This document shows positions 33,993 through 45,342 of a DNA stretch of 64,000 nucleotides, one piece after another; the first letter of the stretch is position 1, and each line of letters begins with the position of its first letter. A model generated the notes under the pieces. It had not been told where the DNA came from, did no database searches, and worked only from the letters and a program-made list of their open reading frames with translations. The stretch covers positions 3,100,001 to 3,164,000 of the forward strand of contig LR134135.1 in assembly GCA_900635465.1 (NCBI GenBank), in the 5' to 3' direction. The DNA is from Lelliottia amnigena (GTDB taxonomy: Bacteria; Pseudomonadota; Gammaproteobacteria; Enterobacterales; Enterobacteriaceae). The translations under genes and the position numbers were made by a program.

Positions 33993-34812
33993 TCCTGACG
34001 CCGCAGCGCTTTCAGAAAGGCCTGCGGCGTGCGATCTCCCAGTTTTTTCTGCGCTTTCCCCTCGTTATAAAACGCACACATTGTTGCCAGTAAGCATTCC
34101 ACCGGCTCAGCCTGAATACGCGGAATAATCTCCACCAGCCGCGCCGTCACCAGCACGGTATTTTGCTTTCCACTACCGATTTCAGGGTTATCCCATCAGG
34201 GATAAAGGGCGACTCAAAACCAAAAGTCTCAATAGATTGTATATCGGTCGGACAAGCCTCTAGCAGCTCGCGAGTCCAGTTCACAAGTAATTGTGGCGAT
34301 ATCCCCGCGTAAACCCGCGCAAAACACCAGCCGCTGACGGGCTCCCGCGCCCAGAGCACATGGTGCTCGCCGCCGTCGTCCATATGCAGTGAAAGTGAAA
34401 GATGATGAAGTTCAAGATGGTCCGGTCGTTGCCCCGCCTTTATCGCTTTGATGCCGCTCAGCGGCGCGCCCTGACGCGGTGTCACCGCTGCTTTTAGGTA
34501 GCGGTTTAATGTCGCGCGAGAGACGCGAATACCCAGAAAATCGTTGACCACCAGCAGAAGCTCATCAAGCGGCGCGCCTGTGGCATCACGCAGGGCATTA
34601 ATCAGCGAGATCTGCTCTTGTCTCATCGCTTTGTGTATCAATTTGGGTGTGGTGTGGTTATCTGAAATATGCTCGCGGTGACGCCAGCGCCGAACGGTGG
34701 TGATGGATATCCCCAGTTCCAGAGAGAGCTCTTTGTCACTTTTATCGGACTTCTGAAGATACCGGCGAATACGCGGCGTGGTGGTTGCATTGGCGTGCAG
34801 TTTAATTTCCAT
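33989..34812 (-). pseudogene. Domesticated IS481-type transposase-like protein, one-base frameshift
   Basis: The continuous frame gives 221 residues (34147-34812). Order: helix-turn-helix about 24-45 (DKELSLELGISITTVRRW), a second helical domain about 65-108, then an RNase H-like integrase core from about 131. From codon 207, a GGG at 34192-34194, homology goes on in another frame: DNPEIGSGKQNTVLVTARL, later CAFYNEGKAQKKLGDRTPQA, ending at a TAG at 33989-33991. This matches the IS481 C-terminus (LYNxxxPQxxLGxRTPL). Adding one G to GGG gives one 274-residue frame. The positions expected to hold the first two catalytic Asp read LELHHL and ETFGFE, so transposition is unlikely. No terminal repeats or target duplications were seen. 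It is divergent from the EIIC operon by 158 bp, so a DNA-binding regulator is a reasonable guess. The frameshift may be a sequencing error. Confidence 0.7.
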
Positions 34813-34878
34813 CGAAAGGATTCCGTTAAATTTTCTCTAACCAATCTTATGAGATATACATTCACACTGTGATTGCAT

Positions 34879-34894
34879 TGTGACCGATTTCACC
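34879..34894 (+). promoter_or_regulatory. CRP site of the EIIC operon
   Basis: TGTGACCGATTTCACC matches nine of ten conserved bases of the CRP consensus TGTGA-N6-TCACA. Its centre is about 41 bp upstream of the start site predicted from the -10 at 34916, the class II position. A second TGTGA-type half site overlaps at 34869. Confidence 0.75.
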
Positions 34895-34928
34895 TTTTTA
34901 TCGTCACGCTCCACTGATAATCCACACA
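34895..34928 (+). promoter_or_regulatory. Predicted promoter of the EIIC-glycosylasparaginase-peptidase operon
   Basis: GATAAT at 34916-34921 serves as -10, with only a poor -35 (TTTTTA region), as expected when CRP replaces -35 contacts. The predicted start is near 34928, leaving a 43-base leader that ends in a GGAG-type site before the ATG at 34971. Confidence 0.55.
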
Positions 34929-34970
34929 CATAACATAAACCACGTCACTCAATCTTGTACGGAGTTCACA

Positions 34971-36290
34971 ATGAACAATGTTCTGGGATTTCTTGAAGCA
35001 AAACTGATGCCACTGGCGGCTAAAACGGCTCAGCAGCGTCATCTGGGGGCTATTCGTGGCGCCTATGTTTCTTTCATGCCATTTATTATTGTCGGCTCGA
35101 TCCTGCTGGTTATCTCTTCTTTCCCTAATCAGACCTACCAGCAGTTTATGTCTCAGGCTTTTGGTGCGAGCTGGAGCGCCATTATCGAGATCCCCTTCAA
35201 TGCAGTGTTCTCCACAATGTCGCTGTTTATCAGCTTCCTCGTCGCCTACCGACTGGCGGAGCACTACAATGAAGACCGCGTGTCGTGCGGCATTCTTGCG
35301 CTGGTCAGTTTCCTGATCCTCACGCCGTTTATCAAAGTGGCAGAGAACGGCGGCATCACGGTCATACCCGTGGAATGGATCGGCAGCAAAGGGCTCTTTG
35401 TGGCGATGATTGGCTCGCTGCTGTGGACTGAATTGTTCTGCTGGCTCAAGCGCAAAAATCTGGTGATCAAAATGCCAGAAGGCGTACCGCCTGCGGTACA
35501 GGAATCGTTCGCCGCGCTGATCCCCGCACTGGTGGTCATGATTCTGGTGCTGATGATTCGCATCGCGTTTGAAAACACCCACTACAACACCATTCACCAG
35601 TTCATCTACGACGTGGTCGCCACGCCAGTGCGCCATTACGGGACATCCTACTTTGGTGCGCTGATGACGGTGTTCAGCATCACCATTCTGTGGTCAGTGG
35701 GCATTAACTCCGGCTCAATGATTAACGGCATTATTCGTCCACTGTGGATGGAAAATCAGACCGACAATATCGCCGCCATTCAGGCTGGCGTCACCCCGCC
35801 GCACATTATCACCGAACAGTTTTTTGACATGATTTGGATGGGCGGCGCAGGTGCAACGCTGTCTCTGGTCATTGCTATGCTGATTTTTGCTCGCAGTAAA
35901 AACATGCGCGAAGTGGCACGACTTGGCGCGGGGGCGTCGGTATTTAACATCAATGAGCCAATTCTGTTTGGTCTGCCGGTCATCATGAATCCGATCATGC
36001 TCATCCCGTTCAATCTGGTGCCGCTGGTGCTCGTCACCGTGCAATATGCCGCGATGCAACTCGGCGCGGTGGCGGTGACGACGGGTGTGTTCATCCCCTG
36101 GACGCTACCGCCGGTGATCAGTGGATTTATCGTCACCGGGCACATTAGCGGCAGCGTGATGCAGCTCCTCAATCTGCTTATCGGCGCGATGCTCTACCTG
36201 CCGTTTATGCGCATCCTGGACAAACAATACCGCGCCGCGGAGCTTGCCACCGCGATGCCAACTGAAACCACGCTGGCTAAACAGGAGTAA
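34971..36290 (+). CDS. PTS EIIC permease, lactose/cellobiose/chitobiose family
   Basis: 439-residue polytopic membrane protein that is the sugar-translocating IIC subunit of a phosphotransferase system. It starts like ChbC/CelB (LGFLEAKLMPLAAKTAQQRH) and carries the family signature NEPILFGLPVIMNPIMLIPF near residue 325 plus a C-terminal GAMLYLPFMRILD. No IIA or IIB domain is fused or encoded nearby, so it must borrow IIA/IIB from elsewhere (for example chitobiose-type ChbA/ChbB) or work otherwise; that is inference. It heads an operon with a glycosylasparaginase 3 bp downstream and an aminopeptidase, which suggests a GlcNAc-asparagine type substrate rather than a plain disaccharide. It has no counterpart at this position in E. 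coli K-12. Confidence 0.9.
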   Translation: MNNVLGFLEAKLMPLAAKTAQQRHLGAIRGAYVSFMPFIIVGSILLVISSFPNQTYQQFMSQAFGASWSAIIEIPFNAVFSTMSLFISFLVAYRLAEHYNEDRVSCGILALVSFLILTPFIKVAENGGITVIPVEWIGSKGLFVAMIGSLLWTELFCWLKRKNLVIKMPEGVPPAVQESFAALIPALVVMILVLMIRIAFENTHYNTIHQFIYDVVATPVRHYGTSYFGALMTVFSITILWSVGINSGSMINGIIRPLWMENQTDNIAAIQAGVTPPHIITEQFFDMIWMGGAGATLSLVIAMLIFARSKNMREVARLGAGASVFNINEPILFGLPVIMNPIMLIPFNLVPLVLVTVQYAAMQLGAVAVTTGVFIPWTLPPVISGFIVTGHISGSVMQLLNLLIGAMLYLPFMRILDKQYRAAELATAMPTETTLAKQE

Positions 36291-36293
36291 ACC

Positions 36294-37247
36294 ATGTGGG
36301 GAATTATTGCGACCTGGCGAATGGCGCTGGAAGGGGTCACGGAGTCGGCAGCGGCCCTGGCTGCGGGAAAGCCGGTTTCAACGGCGGTGGTCGATGCCGT
36401 CGCGACCGTCGAGGACTTCCCGTTTTATAAGTCCGTCGGTTATGGCGGTCTGCCAACCGAGAACGGTGACGTTGAGCTGGATGCCGCCTATATGGATGGC
36501 GACACGCTGGCCTTCGGCGCAGTCGGCAATCTGGTCGACATCGCGAATCCGATCCGCGTGGCGCATGCCTTGAGTCGCCAGCGCTATAACAGTCTGCTGG
36601 TTGGTCAGGGTGCGCGTGAATGGGCGCTCAGTCAGGGCTTCGCCGACAAGAAAATGCTCACCGACAGAGCGTTGCAGCACTATCGCAAGCGCTGTCGTGA
36701 AACGCTGGATAAAGGATTAAGCCCCTATAACGGGCACGATACGGTCGGGATTATCGGGCTGGATAGTCACGGTTCGATGAGCGTCGCCACGTCCACCAGC
36801 GGTCTGTTCATGAAAAAGCGCGGGCGACTAGGCGATTCGCCCATCATTGGCTCCGGTTTTTACTGCGACAGCGAAACGGGTGCGGCGACCGCAACAGGCG
36901 TGGGAGAAGACCTGATGAAAGGCTGTACCAGCTACGAAATCGTACGTCGTATGGCTCAGGGTATGACCCCGCAGCAGGCGGCGGATTCCGTGGTCTTCGA
37001 ACTGGAAGACAAGCTGATGTCGCGCTTCGGGCGCGTGGGCGATCTCTCGGTGGTCTGCATGAATAGCAAAGGGGAATTTGGCGCAGCAACCAATATCAAG
37101 ACGTTCTCGTTTGTCGTCGCCACTGCGCGTCAGCCCCTCACCGTTTTTCGCACCGAGCGTCAGCATGAGAAAACCCATTATCAGCCTGTCGATGACCTGT
37201 GGATGCAGGATTATGCCGCACGCATTCGTGCGCCGATTGAGGAGTAA
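36294..37247 (+). CDS. N4-(beta-N-acetylglucosaminyl)-L-asparaginase (glycosylasparaginase)
   Basis: 317-residue Ntn-hydrolase of the aspartylglucosaminidase family, which splits the bond between GlcNAc and the Asn side chain, giving aspartate and 1-amino-GlcNAc (then GlcNAc and ammonia). The family hallmark is clear: autoprocessing site and nucleophile Thr150 in NGHDTVGIIGLD, then ATSTSGLFMKKRGRLGDSPI and GSGFYCDSETGAATATGVGED, matching the substrate pocket of the Flavobacterium enzyme. Residues 1-149 become the alpha chain. Unlike the human and Flavobacterium enzymes there is no signal peptide, so it acts in the cytoplasm, on imported substrate. Known family members need a free alpha-amino and carboxyl group on the Asn. 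Preceded by CAGGAG; 3 bp after EIIC and 2 bp before the peptidase. Confidence 0.92.
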   Translation: MWGIIATWRMALEGVTESAAALAAGKPVSTAVVDAVATVEDFPFYKSVGYGGLPTENGDVELDAAYMDGDTLAFGAVGNLVDIANPIRVAHALSRQRYNSLLVGQGAREWALSQGFADKKMLTDRALQHYRKRCRETLDKGLSPYNGHDTVGIIGLDSHGSMSVATSTSGLFMKKRGRLGDSPIIGSGFYCDSETGAATATGVGEDLMKGCTSYEIVRRMAQGMTPQQAADSVVFELEDKLMSRFGRVGDLSVVCMNSKGEFGAATNIKTFSFVVATARQPLTVFRTERQHEKTHYQPVDDLWMQDYAARIRAPIEE

Positions 37248-37249
37248 TC

Positions 37250-38719
37250 ATGACGACTTATCAGTTCATTAGCGCCCTTTCCCAGGCGGAGCCTGAGGGC
37301 CATTTGATTGCCCGCGCGTCATGCAGCCAGCTACCCGATACCGCCTTGCTGCATGAGATGCGCGACGCAAAAAATGTCGCCGATACCCGCTTCGGCTGTG
37401 CGCCGTTTGCGCGCATCACCCTTCTGCCGGACGCATTGTGGCAGGACAATTCAGGCGAAAGTTTGCTCGCTGCGCTGCGGCCCCTTTTTTCTGCTCCGGC
37501 AAGCGAAAACGTGATTATTGACGTCACTCACGTTGATGACACCGTACTGGCGAAGCTGCTGCGTTTTCTGTTCAACCAGGCGCATCGGCTCAGCGATTTG
37601 CAGTTGAAAAAGACGGATTCCTCGGCAATTCGCCTTCGCCACATCACCGCACTGTGTCTGCCCGAGCAGCAAGAACGTTTAACGTCGGTTTTCCTTCAGG
37701 AACAGGCGACGGCGAACGGGATGATCGCCGCGCGGCGGCTATCGGATATGCCCTCTGACCGTTGCACGCCGCAGTTTGTGGTCGAGGAATCGCAAAGATT
37801 TTGTGCCGCTTTCCCTTCCCTGCGCTGCGAAGTACTTGATGAACAGCAGATTATTGATCAAGGGATGGGGCTGCTGCATGCCGTTGGTAAAGGCGCTACC
37901 TGCCCACCACGACTGCTGGCAATCCATTACGACGGTATCAAGGACGGCCCGGTGCGTTGTTACGTCGGTAAAGGCATCACGTTTGATACCGGGGGTCTGT
38001 GGCTTAAAGACGGTGCGGGCATGTACACCATGAAATACGACATGTGCGGTGCAGCAAACGTGATGGGGCTCATGCTGACTATCGCTGAGCTGAATCTGCC
38101 TGTGCGGGTGATGGGCGTACTGGCGCTGGCGGAAAATGCGATCGGGCCAGACGCGATGCAGCCCGGTACGGTGGCGCGCGCCTGCAACGGCATGACGGTA
38201 GAAATTAATAACACCGACGCTGAAGGGCGATTAGTGCTGGCCGATGCCATTGCGTGGGCGAGCCAGCGTCATCCGCAGGCGCATTATATTATCGACATAG
38301 CAACCCTGACGGGCGCGGTGGTGAAGGCGCTGGGATATGAACTAAGTGGTTTGATGACGCAGGATGAGCGTTTAAGGGATCATTTAACCCGAGCAGGAAT
38401 CAAGAGCGGAGACGAAGTGTGGTCGCTGCCGTTGGATGCGCGGCTGAAAAAACAGACTGAAAGCGCGATCGCCGATCTGTGTAATACGCCCACCAACAAT
38501 GCCGCGATAAGTGCGTCGGCGGCGTGGTTATTACATCATTTTTGCCCGCCGCAAATTCCGTGGGCACATCTGGATATCAGCGGTACGGCGTTATGGCGCG
38601 AAAGTGGCCGTAGCGTGGCATCAGGCAGACCGATTCCGCTATTGGTGGAACATTTGTTGCTCGATATTAAAATAATGGATGAATGGATCGAAATGCATCA
38701 AAAAAGGCAGAGGTTGTAG
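37250..38719 (+). CDS. M17-family leucyl aminopeptidase-like protein
   Basis: 489-residue cytoplasmic metallo-aminopeptidase of the M17 (PepA) family. Active-site residues are all visible: Lys241 and Asp246 in VGKGITFDTGG, Lys253, Asp264 in MKYDMCGAANV, and Asp323, Glu325 and Arg327 in the signature NTDAEGRLVLADA. The N-terminal domain diverges from PepA. It starts 2 bp after the glycosylasparaginase stop with a GAGGAG site, so the three genes form one operon. Its likely job here is trimming N-terminal residues from glycopeptides so that the asparaginase sees a free Asn; that is inference. It could also be a general peptidase. Confidence 0.9.
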   Translation: MTTYQFISALSQAEPEGHLIARASCSQLPDTALLHEMRDAKNVADTRFGCAPFARITLLPDALWQDNSGESLLAALRPLFSAPASENVIIDVTHVDDTVLAKLLRFLFNQAHRLSDLQLKKTDSSAIRLRHITALCLPEQQERLTSVFLQEQATANGMIAARRLSDMPSDRCTPQFVVEESQRFCAAFPSLRCEVLDEQQIIDQGMGLLHAVGKGATCPPRLLAIHYDGIKDGPVRCYVGKGITFDTGGLWLKDGAGMYTMKYDMCGAANVMGLMLTIAELNLPVRVMGVLALAENAIGPDAMQPGTVARACNGMTVEINNTDAEGRLVLADAIAWASQRHPQAHYIIDIATLTGAVVKALGYELSGLMTQDERLRDHLTRAGIKSGDEVWSLPLDARLKKQTESAIADLCNTPTNNAAISASAAWLLHHFCPPQIPWAHLDISGTALWRESGRSVASGRPIPLLVEHLLLDIKIMDEWIEMHQKRQRL

Positions 38720-38736
38720 GCCAAAGCAAGTGAAAC

Positions 38737-38762
38737 GCCGCCGGGCAATGACGTCGGGCGGC
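38737..38762. repeat. GC-rich hairpin between the aminopeptidase gene and hda
   Basis: GCCGCC pairs with GGCGGC and the inner bases pair imperfectly. It sits in the 47-bp gap between convergent genes. It is REP-like in position and base composition, but I cannot assign it to a known REP class. It may end both transcripts. Confidence 0.45.
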
Positions 38763-38766
38763 AAAA

Positions 38767-39468
38767 TTATAGTTTCAGTGTGTCTTTCACAAACGGGATC
38801 GTCAGCTTACGCTGGGCGGTAATCGACGCATGATCGAGCTGATCCAACGTATCAAAGAGTGTACGCATTTCGCGATCCAGGCGCTTAAGCAGAAAACGGC
38901 CCACGTCTTCAGGAAGCTCAAATCCACGCAGGCGTGAACGCAGCTGTAACGCCTGAAGCTTATCTTCGTCGGACAGCGGCTGCAGCTTGTAGATTTGCCC
39001 CCAATCCAGGCGAGATGCCAGATCCGGTAAGCCAAGATTGAGCTGGCGCGGCGGGCGATCGCCGGTGATCAGTAAACGGGTTTTGCCCGATTCCAGAATC
39101 CGGTTATACAGATTGAACATCGCCATTTCCCACTGCTCATCCCCGGCAATACATTCGATATTGTCGATGCACACCAGCGAAAGATGTTCCATGCCGTCGA
39201 GCACTTCCGGTACGAACCACGTGCGCTTGTCCAGCGGCACATAGCCAACCGCATCACCACGTTGCGAAAGCTCAGCACAGGCGGCATGCAAAAGATGGCT
39301 GCGTCCCGCGCCTTCGCGTGACCAGATATAAATGTATCCGCTGTGATCCTGGCGCAGCACGTTTTGCAGCGCAGCCAGTAAAGAGGGGTTATCACCCGGC
39401 CAAAAACTCGCGAAAGTTTCGTCGTCAGGAAGATAAAGTGGCAGAGAGAGCTGTGCCGGTCCGTTCAG
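38767..39468 (-). CDS. hda: DnaA regulatory inactivator Hda
   Basis: AAA+ protein that, bound to the DNA-loaded sliding clamp, stimulates ATP hydrolysis by DnaA and prevents over-initiation. 233 residues. The clamp-binding motif QLSLPL is at residues 5-10; Walker A-like [13 protein letters not shown], Walker B CIDNIEC and the arginine-finger region LASRLDWGQ follow. The start is CTG at 39468 (reading [13 protein letters not shown]), as established for E. coli hda; GAGGT lies 6 bp upstream. An ATG 28 codons upstream keeps the frame but adds unconserved sequence. Downstream of uraA as in E. coli. Confidence 0.94.
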   Translation of the reverse strand: MNGPAQLSLPLYLPDDETFASFWPGDNPSLLAALQNVLRQDHSGYIYIWSREGAGRSHLLHAACAELSQRGDAVGYVPLDKRTWFVPEVLDGMEHLSLVCIDNIECIAGDEQWEMAMFNLYNRILESGKTRLLITGDRPPRQLNLGLPDLASRLDWGQIYKLQPLSDEDKLQALQLRSRLRGFELPEDVGRFLLKRLDREMRTLFDTLDQLDHASITAQRKLTIPFVKDTLKL

Positions 39469-39564
39469 AAATACCTCGATTAAGGTCTTACGTAAAATCG
39501 GCGAAGAGTTTACCACGGAACCTGCAATGAGAGAACCGGGCGGATCGTCCACCCGGTTTAACGA

Positions 39565-40853
39565 TCAATGTGACACGTTTTCGCTGTCTTCCGCGTCCAA
39601 AATTTCTTCTTCAGGACGCAGTACGGAGATCAGTTTGAAGATCAGGCTCAGCCCCACGCCAACGATGGTGGCCAGCGCCATGCCTTTCAGCTCTGCCGCA
39701 CCGATATGCACCTTCGCACCGCTCACGCCGATGATCAGAATGACCGAGGTCAGGATCAGGTTTTGCGTTTTATTGTAATCCACTTTGGATTCAATCAGCA
39801 CGCGAATACCGGACGCACCAATCACGCCGTAAAGCAGCAAAGACACACCGCCGATGACCGGAACAGGGATGATCTGAATGGCTGCCGCCAGCTTTCCAAC
39901 ACAGGAGAGCAGGATCGCAAAAATTGCCGCCCCGCCGATTACCCAGGTGCTGTAGACGCGGGTTATCGCCATCACACCGATGTTTTCACCGTAAGTCGTA
40001 TTTGGCGTTGAGCCAAAGAAACCGGAGATCATGGTAGAAAGCCCATTCGCAAACATCGAGCGATGCAGACCAGGGTCACGGATCAGGTCTTTTTTAACAA
40101 TATTCGCCGTCACCACCAGATGGCCAACGTGCTCGGCAATCACCACCAGCGCGGCAGGCAGAATAGTGAAGATAGCAAACCATTCAAAGCGCGGGGTGTA
40201 GAACGTTGGCAATGCAAACCAGTGCGCTTGCGCAATCGCCGAGGTGTCGACCACGCCCATCGCAAAGGAGAGCGCGTAGCCCGCCAGCACCCCGATCAGA
40301 ATCGGGATAATTGCCATAAAACCGCGGAACAGGACGGAACCAAACACGGTCACACCCAGGGTGACCAGCGAGATGATAATGGTTTTAGAGTCAGGCGATT
40401 GCCCATCGGCCGGCAACAGACCCGCCATGTTTGCAGCGACGCCTGCGAGCTCAAGACCAATGACGGCAACGATTGCGCCCATCGCCGCAGGAGGGAACAT
40501 CACGTCCAGCCAGCCGGTACCGGCTTTTTTGACGATAAAGGCAACAACGCAGAACAACACGCGCACATGATGAAACCGCCCAATGCCACTTCGTATCCTA
40601 ACGGCAACAGCAGCAGAACCGGCGAAATAAACGCAAAGCTTGAACCCAGATACGCTGGGATTTTTCCTTTACAGATGAAGAGATAAAGCAGCGTACCGAC
40701 GCCGTTGAACAGCAGCACGGTGGCCGGGTTAATGTGAAACAGGATTGGCACCAGCACGGTTGCGCCAAACATGGCAAACAGGTGCTGCAAACTAAGCGGG
40801 ATTGTTTGCAAAAGCGGCGGTCTTTCACTCACCCCGATAGTACGGCGCGTCAT
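39565..40853 (-). pseudogene. uraA: Uracil permease UraA, disrupted by a one-base deletion
   Basis: Uracil:proton symporter of the NAT/NCS2 family. The N-terminal 97 residues (MTRRTIGVSERPPLLQT to GGFIMC) read from 40853. The remaining protein (VLFCVVAFIVKKAGTGWLD to the end, stop at 39565) continues in the next frame. E. coli has GFIMCGVLFC; here the DNA reads ATGTGCGCGTG where ATGTGCGGCGTG is expected, so one G is missing near 40562. With it restored the product is 429 residues, exactly the E. coli length. All NCS2 motifs (PNTTYGENIGVMAITRVYS, GVSLLLYGVIGASGIR) are intact in the second part. Either a sequencing error or a real loss. Lies downstream of upp in the same unit. Confidence 0.9.
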
Positions 40854-40901
40854 AGTGTTTTCCTCAAGTGTTGTGAGTTGTTGGTGTTTTTATTCAAAAA
40901 A

Positions 40902-40924
40902 AAGCCGACTATCAAAGTCGGCTT
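40902..40924 (-). terminator. Terminator/attenuator between upp and uraA
   Basis: AAGCCGAC/GTCGGCTT stem followed on the minus strand by eight T residues. It lies after the true upp stop and 48 bp before uraA, so it likely limits read-through from upp into uraA. Confidence 0.85.
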
Positions 40925-40940
40925 CTTATTCGTTATTCGA

Positions 40941-41566
<626 letters not shown>

Positions 41567-41711
41567 TCTCATTCTCCTCTGAGGTGGCTACCGCAAAAAA
41601 AATCGCCGGATTATACCGCTTTTTTCGGAGTGCGCCATACCCATCTTGCTTGACGACGATCAAGCAAAGTGATGAATACTGCGATATTGAGTCTACATCA
41701 AGACAAAAAAG

Positions 41712-41730
41712 AGCCCCGCATCGCGGGGCT
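41712..41730 (-). terminator. Terminator of the GH1 gene
   Basis: AGCCCCGC/GCGGGGCT stem with loop ATC, followed on the minus strand by a T run (CTTTTTTGTC). It lies 20 bp past the stop of the 6-phospho-beta-glucosidase gene. Confidence 0.9.
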
Positions 41731-41749
41731 TATTGGTCATTTACAAGGG

Positions 41750-43219
<1,470 letters not shown>

Positions 43220-43224
43220 TTACA

Positions 43225-43236
43225 GAAACCGGTTTC
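43225..43236. promoter_or_regulatory. Promoter-proximal AscG/LacI-type operator
   Basis: GAAACCGGTTTC, a perfect 12-bp palindrome within ACAGAAACCGGTTTCAG. It matches the E. coli AscG operator core TGAAACCGGTTTCA. It lies just downstream of the predicted -10, where a bound repressor would block transcription of the GH1 gene. Confidence 0.8.
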
Positions 43237-43242
43237 AGTGGA

Positions 43243-43271
43243 ATCATGTGCAATGCCATAAGGGGTTGCAA
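43243..43271 (-). promoter_or_regulatory. Predicted promoter of the GH1 gene
   Basis: On the minus strand, TTGCAA (-35) and CATGAT (-10) are 17 bp apart and sit exactly between the two operators. This arrangement fits repression with looping or double occupancy. Confidence 0.6.
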
Positions 43272-43281
43272 GCACATTACA

Positions 43282-43293
43282 GAAACCGGTTTC
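43282..43293. promoter_or_regulatory. Upstream AscG/LacI-type operator
   Basis: Second perfect GAAACCGGTTTC, in ATTACAGAAACCGGTTTCATT. Its centre is 57 bp from the first operator, and both share the flank ATTACA, so they are copies of one site. Confidence 0.8.
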
Positions 43294-43378
43294 ATTTTCG
43301 TGAACGGTATCAAGTTTGTCTTCGCGCGAGGGTTAAATGTGTAAATTTCCAGCGACTTTTTGTGACAACAGATTAGGC

Positions 43379-43394
43379 TCGCAAACGTTTGCCT
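43379..43394 (+). promoter_or_regulatory. PurR operator of purMN
   Basis: TCGCAAACGTTTGCCT contains the full palindromic core CGCAAACGTTTGC of the PurR site. It lies 64 bp upstream of purM, next to a TAGAAT -10 element at 43402. purMN is a known PurR target. Confidence 0.9.
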
Positions 43395-43454
43395 GGACTG
43401 TTAGAATTGCGCCGATTTTTCTTACTATCGCAATGCAATCGCGTGGGGACTTGA

Positions 43455-45133
<1,679 letters not shown>

Positions 45134-45139
45134 TTATTC

Positions 45140-45163
45140 AAGCCGGCGATTGCCGGCTTTTTG
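45140..45163 (+). terminator. Terminator of purMN
   Basis: AAGCCGGC/GCCGGCTT stem with loop GATT followed by TTTTG, seven bases after the purN stop. It separates purMN from the ppk leader. Confidence 0.9.
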
Positions 45164-45342
45164 TTGCCTGCCATTCATAAAAACCATAAATAATCAGGAG
45201 GTTTAGCGCTAATTTTCACGCTGCGTGGTCGGTTTACTGTCATACTTTTCTGGCACAGTTGGACATCTCGTGGCAAAGCTCGCCATAATAGAATCGAGAC
45301 GGATTTGCTGCGTCCCGTGATTGAAACGGAGTGTAAGTTGTA

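Noticed and set aside
33989..34812. Complete insertion sequence of the IS481 family
   Set aside because: No terminal inverted repeats or target duplication, catalytic Asp positions replaced, and the gene ends fit the neighbouring genes closely; called a transposase-derived gene instead.
45237..45256. PHO-box-like CTGTCATACTTTTCTGGCAC upstream of ppk
   Set aside because: The first half is perfect, but the second half is 13 rather than 11 bp away and mismatched. PhoB control of ppk is plausible from related species, but I do not call the site.
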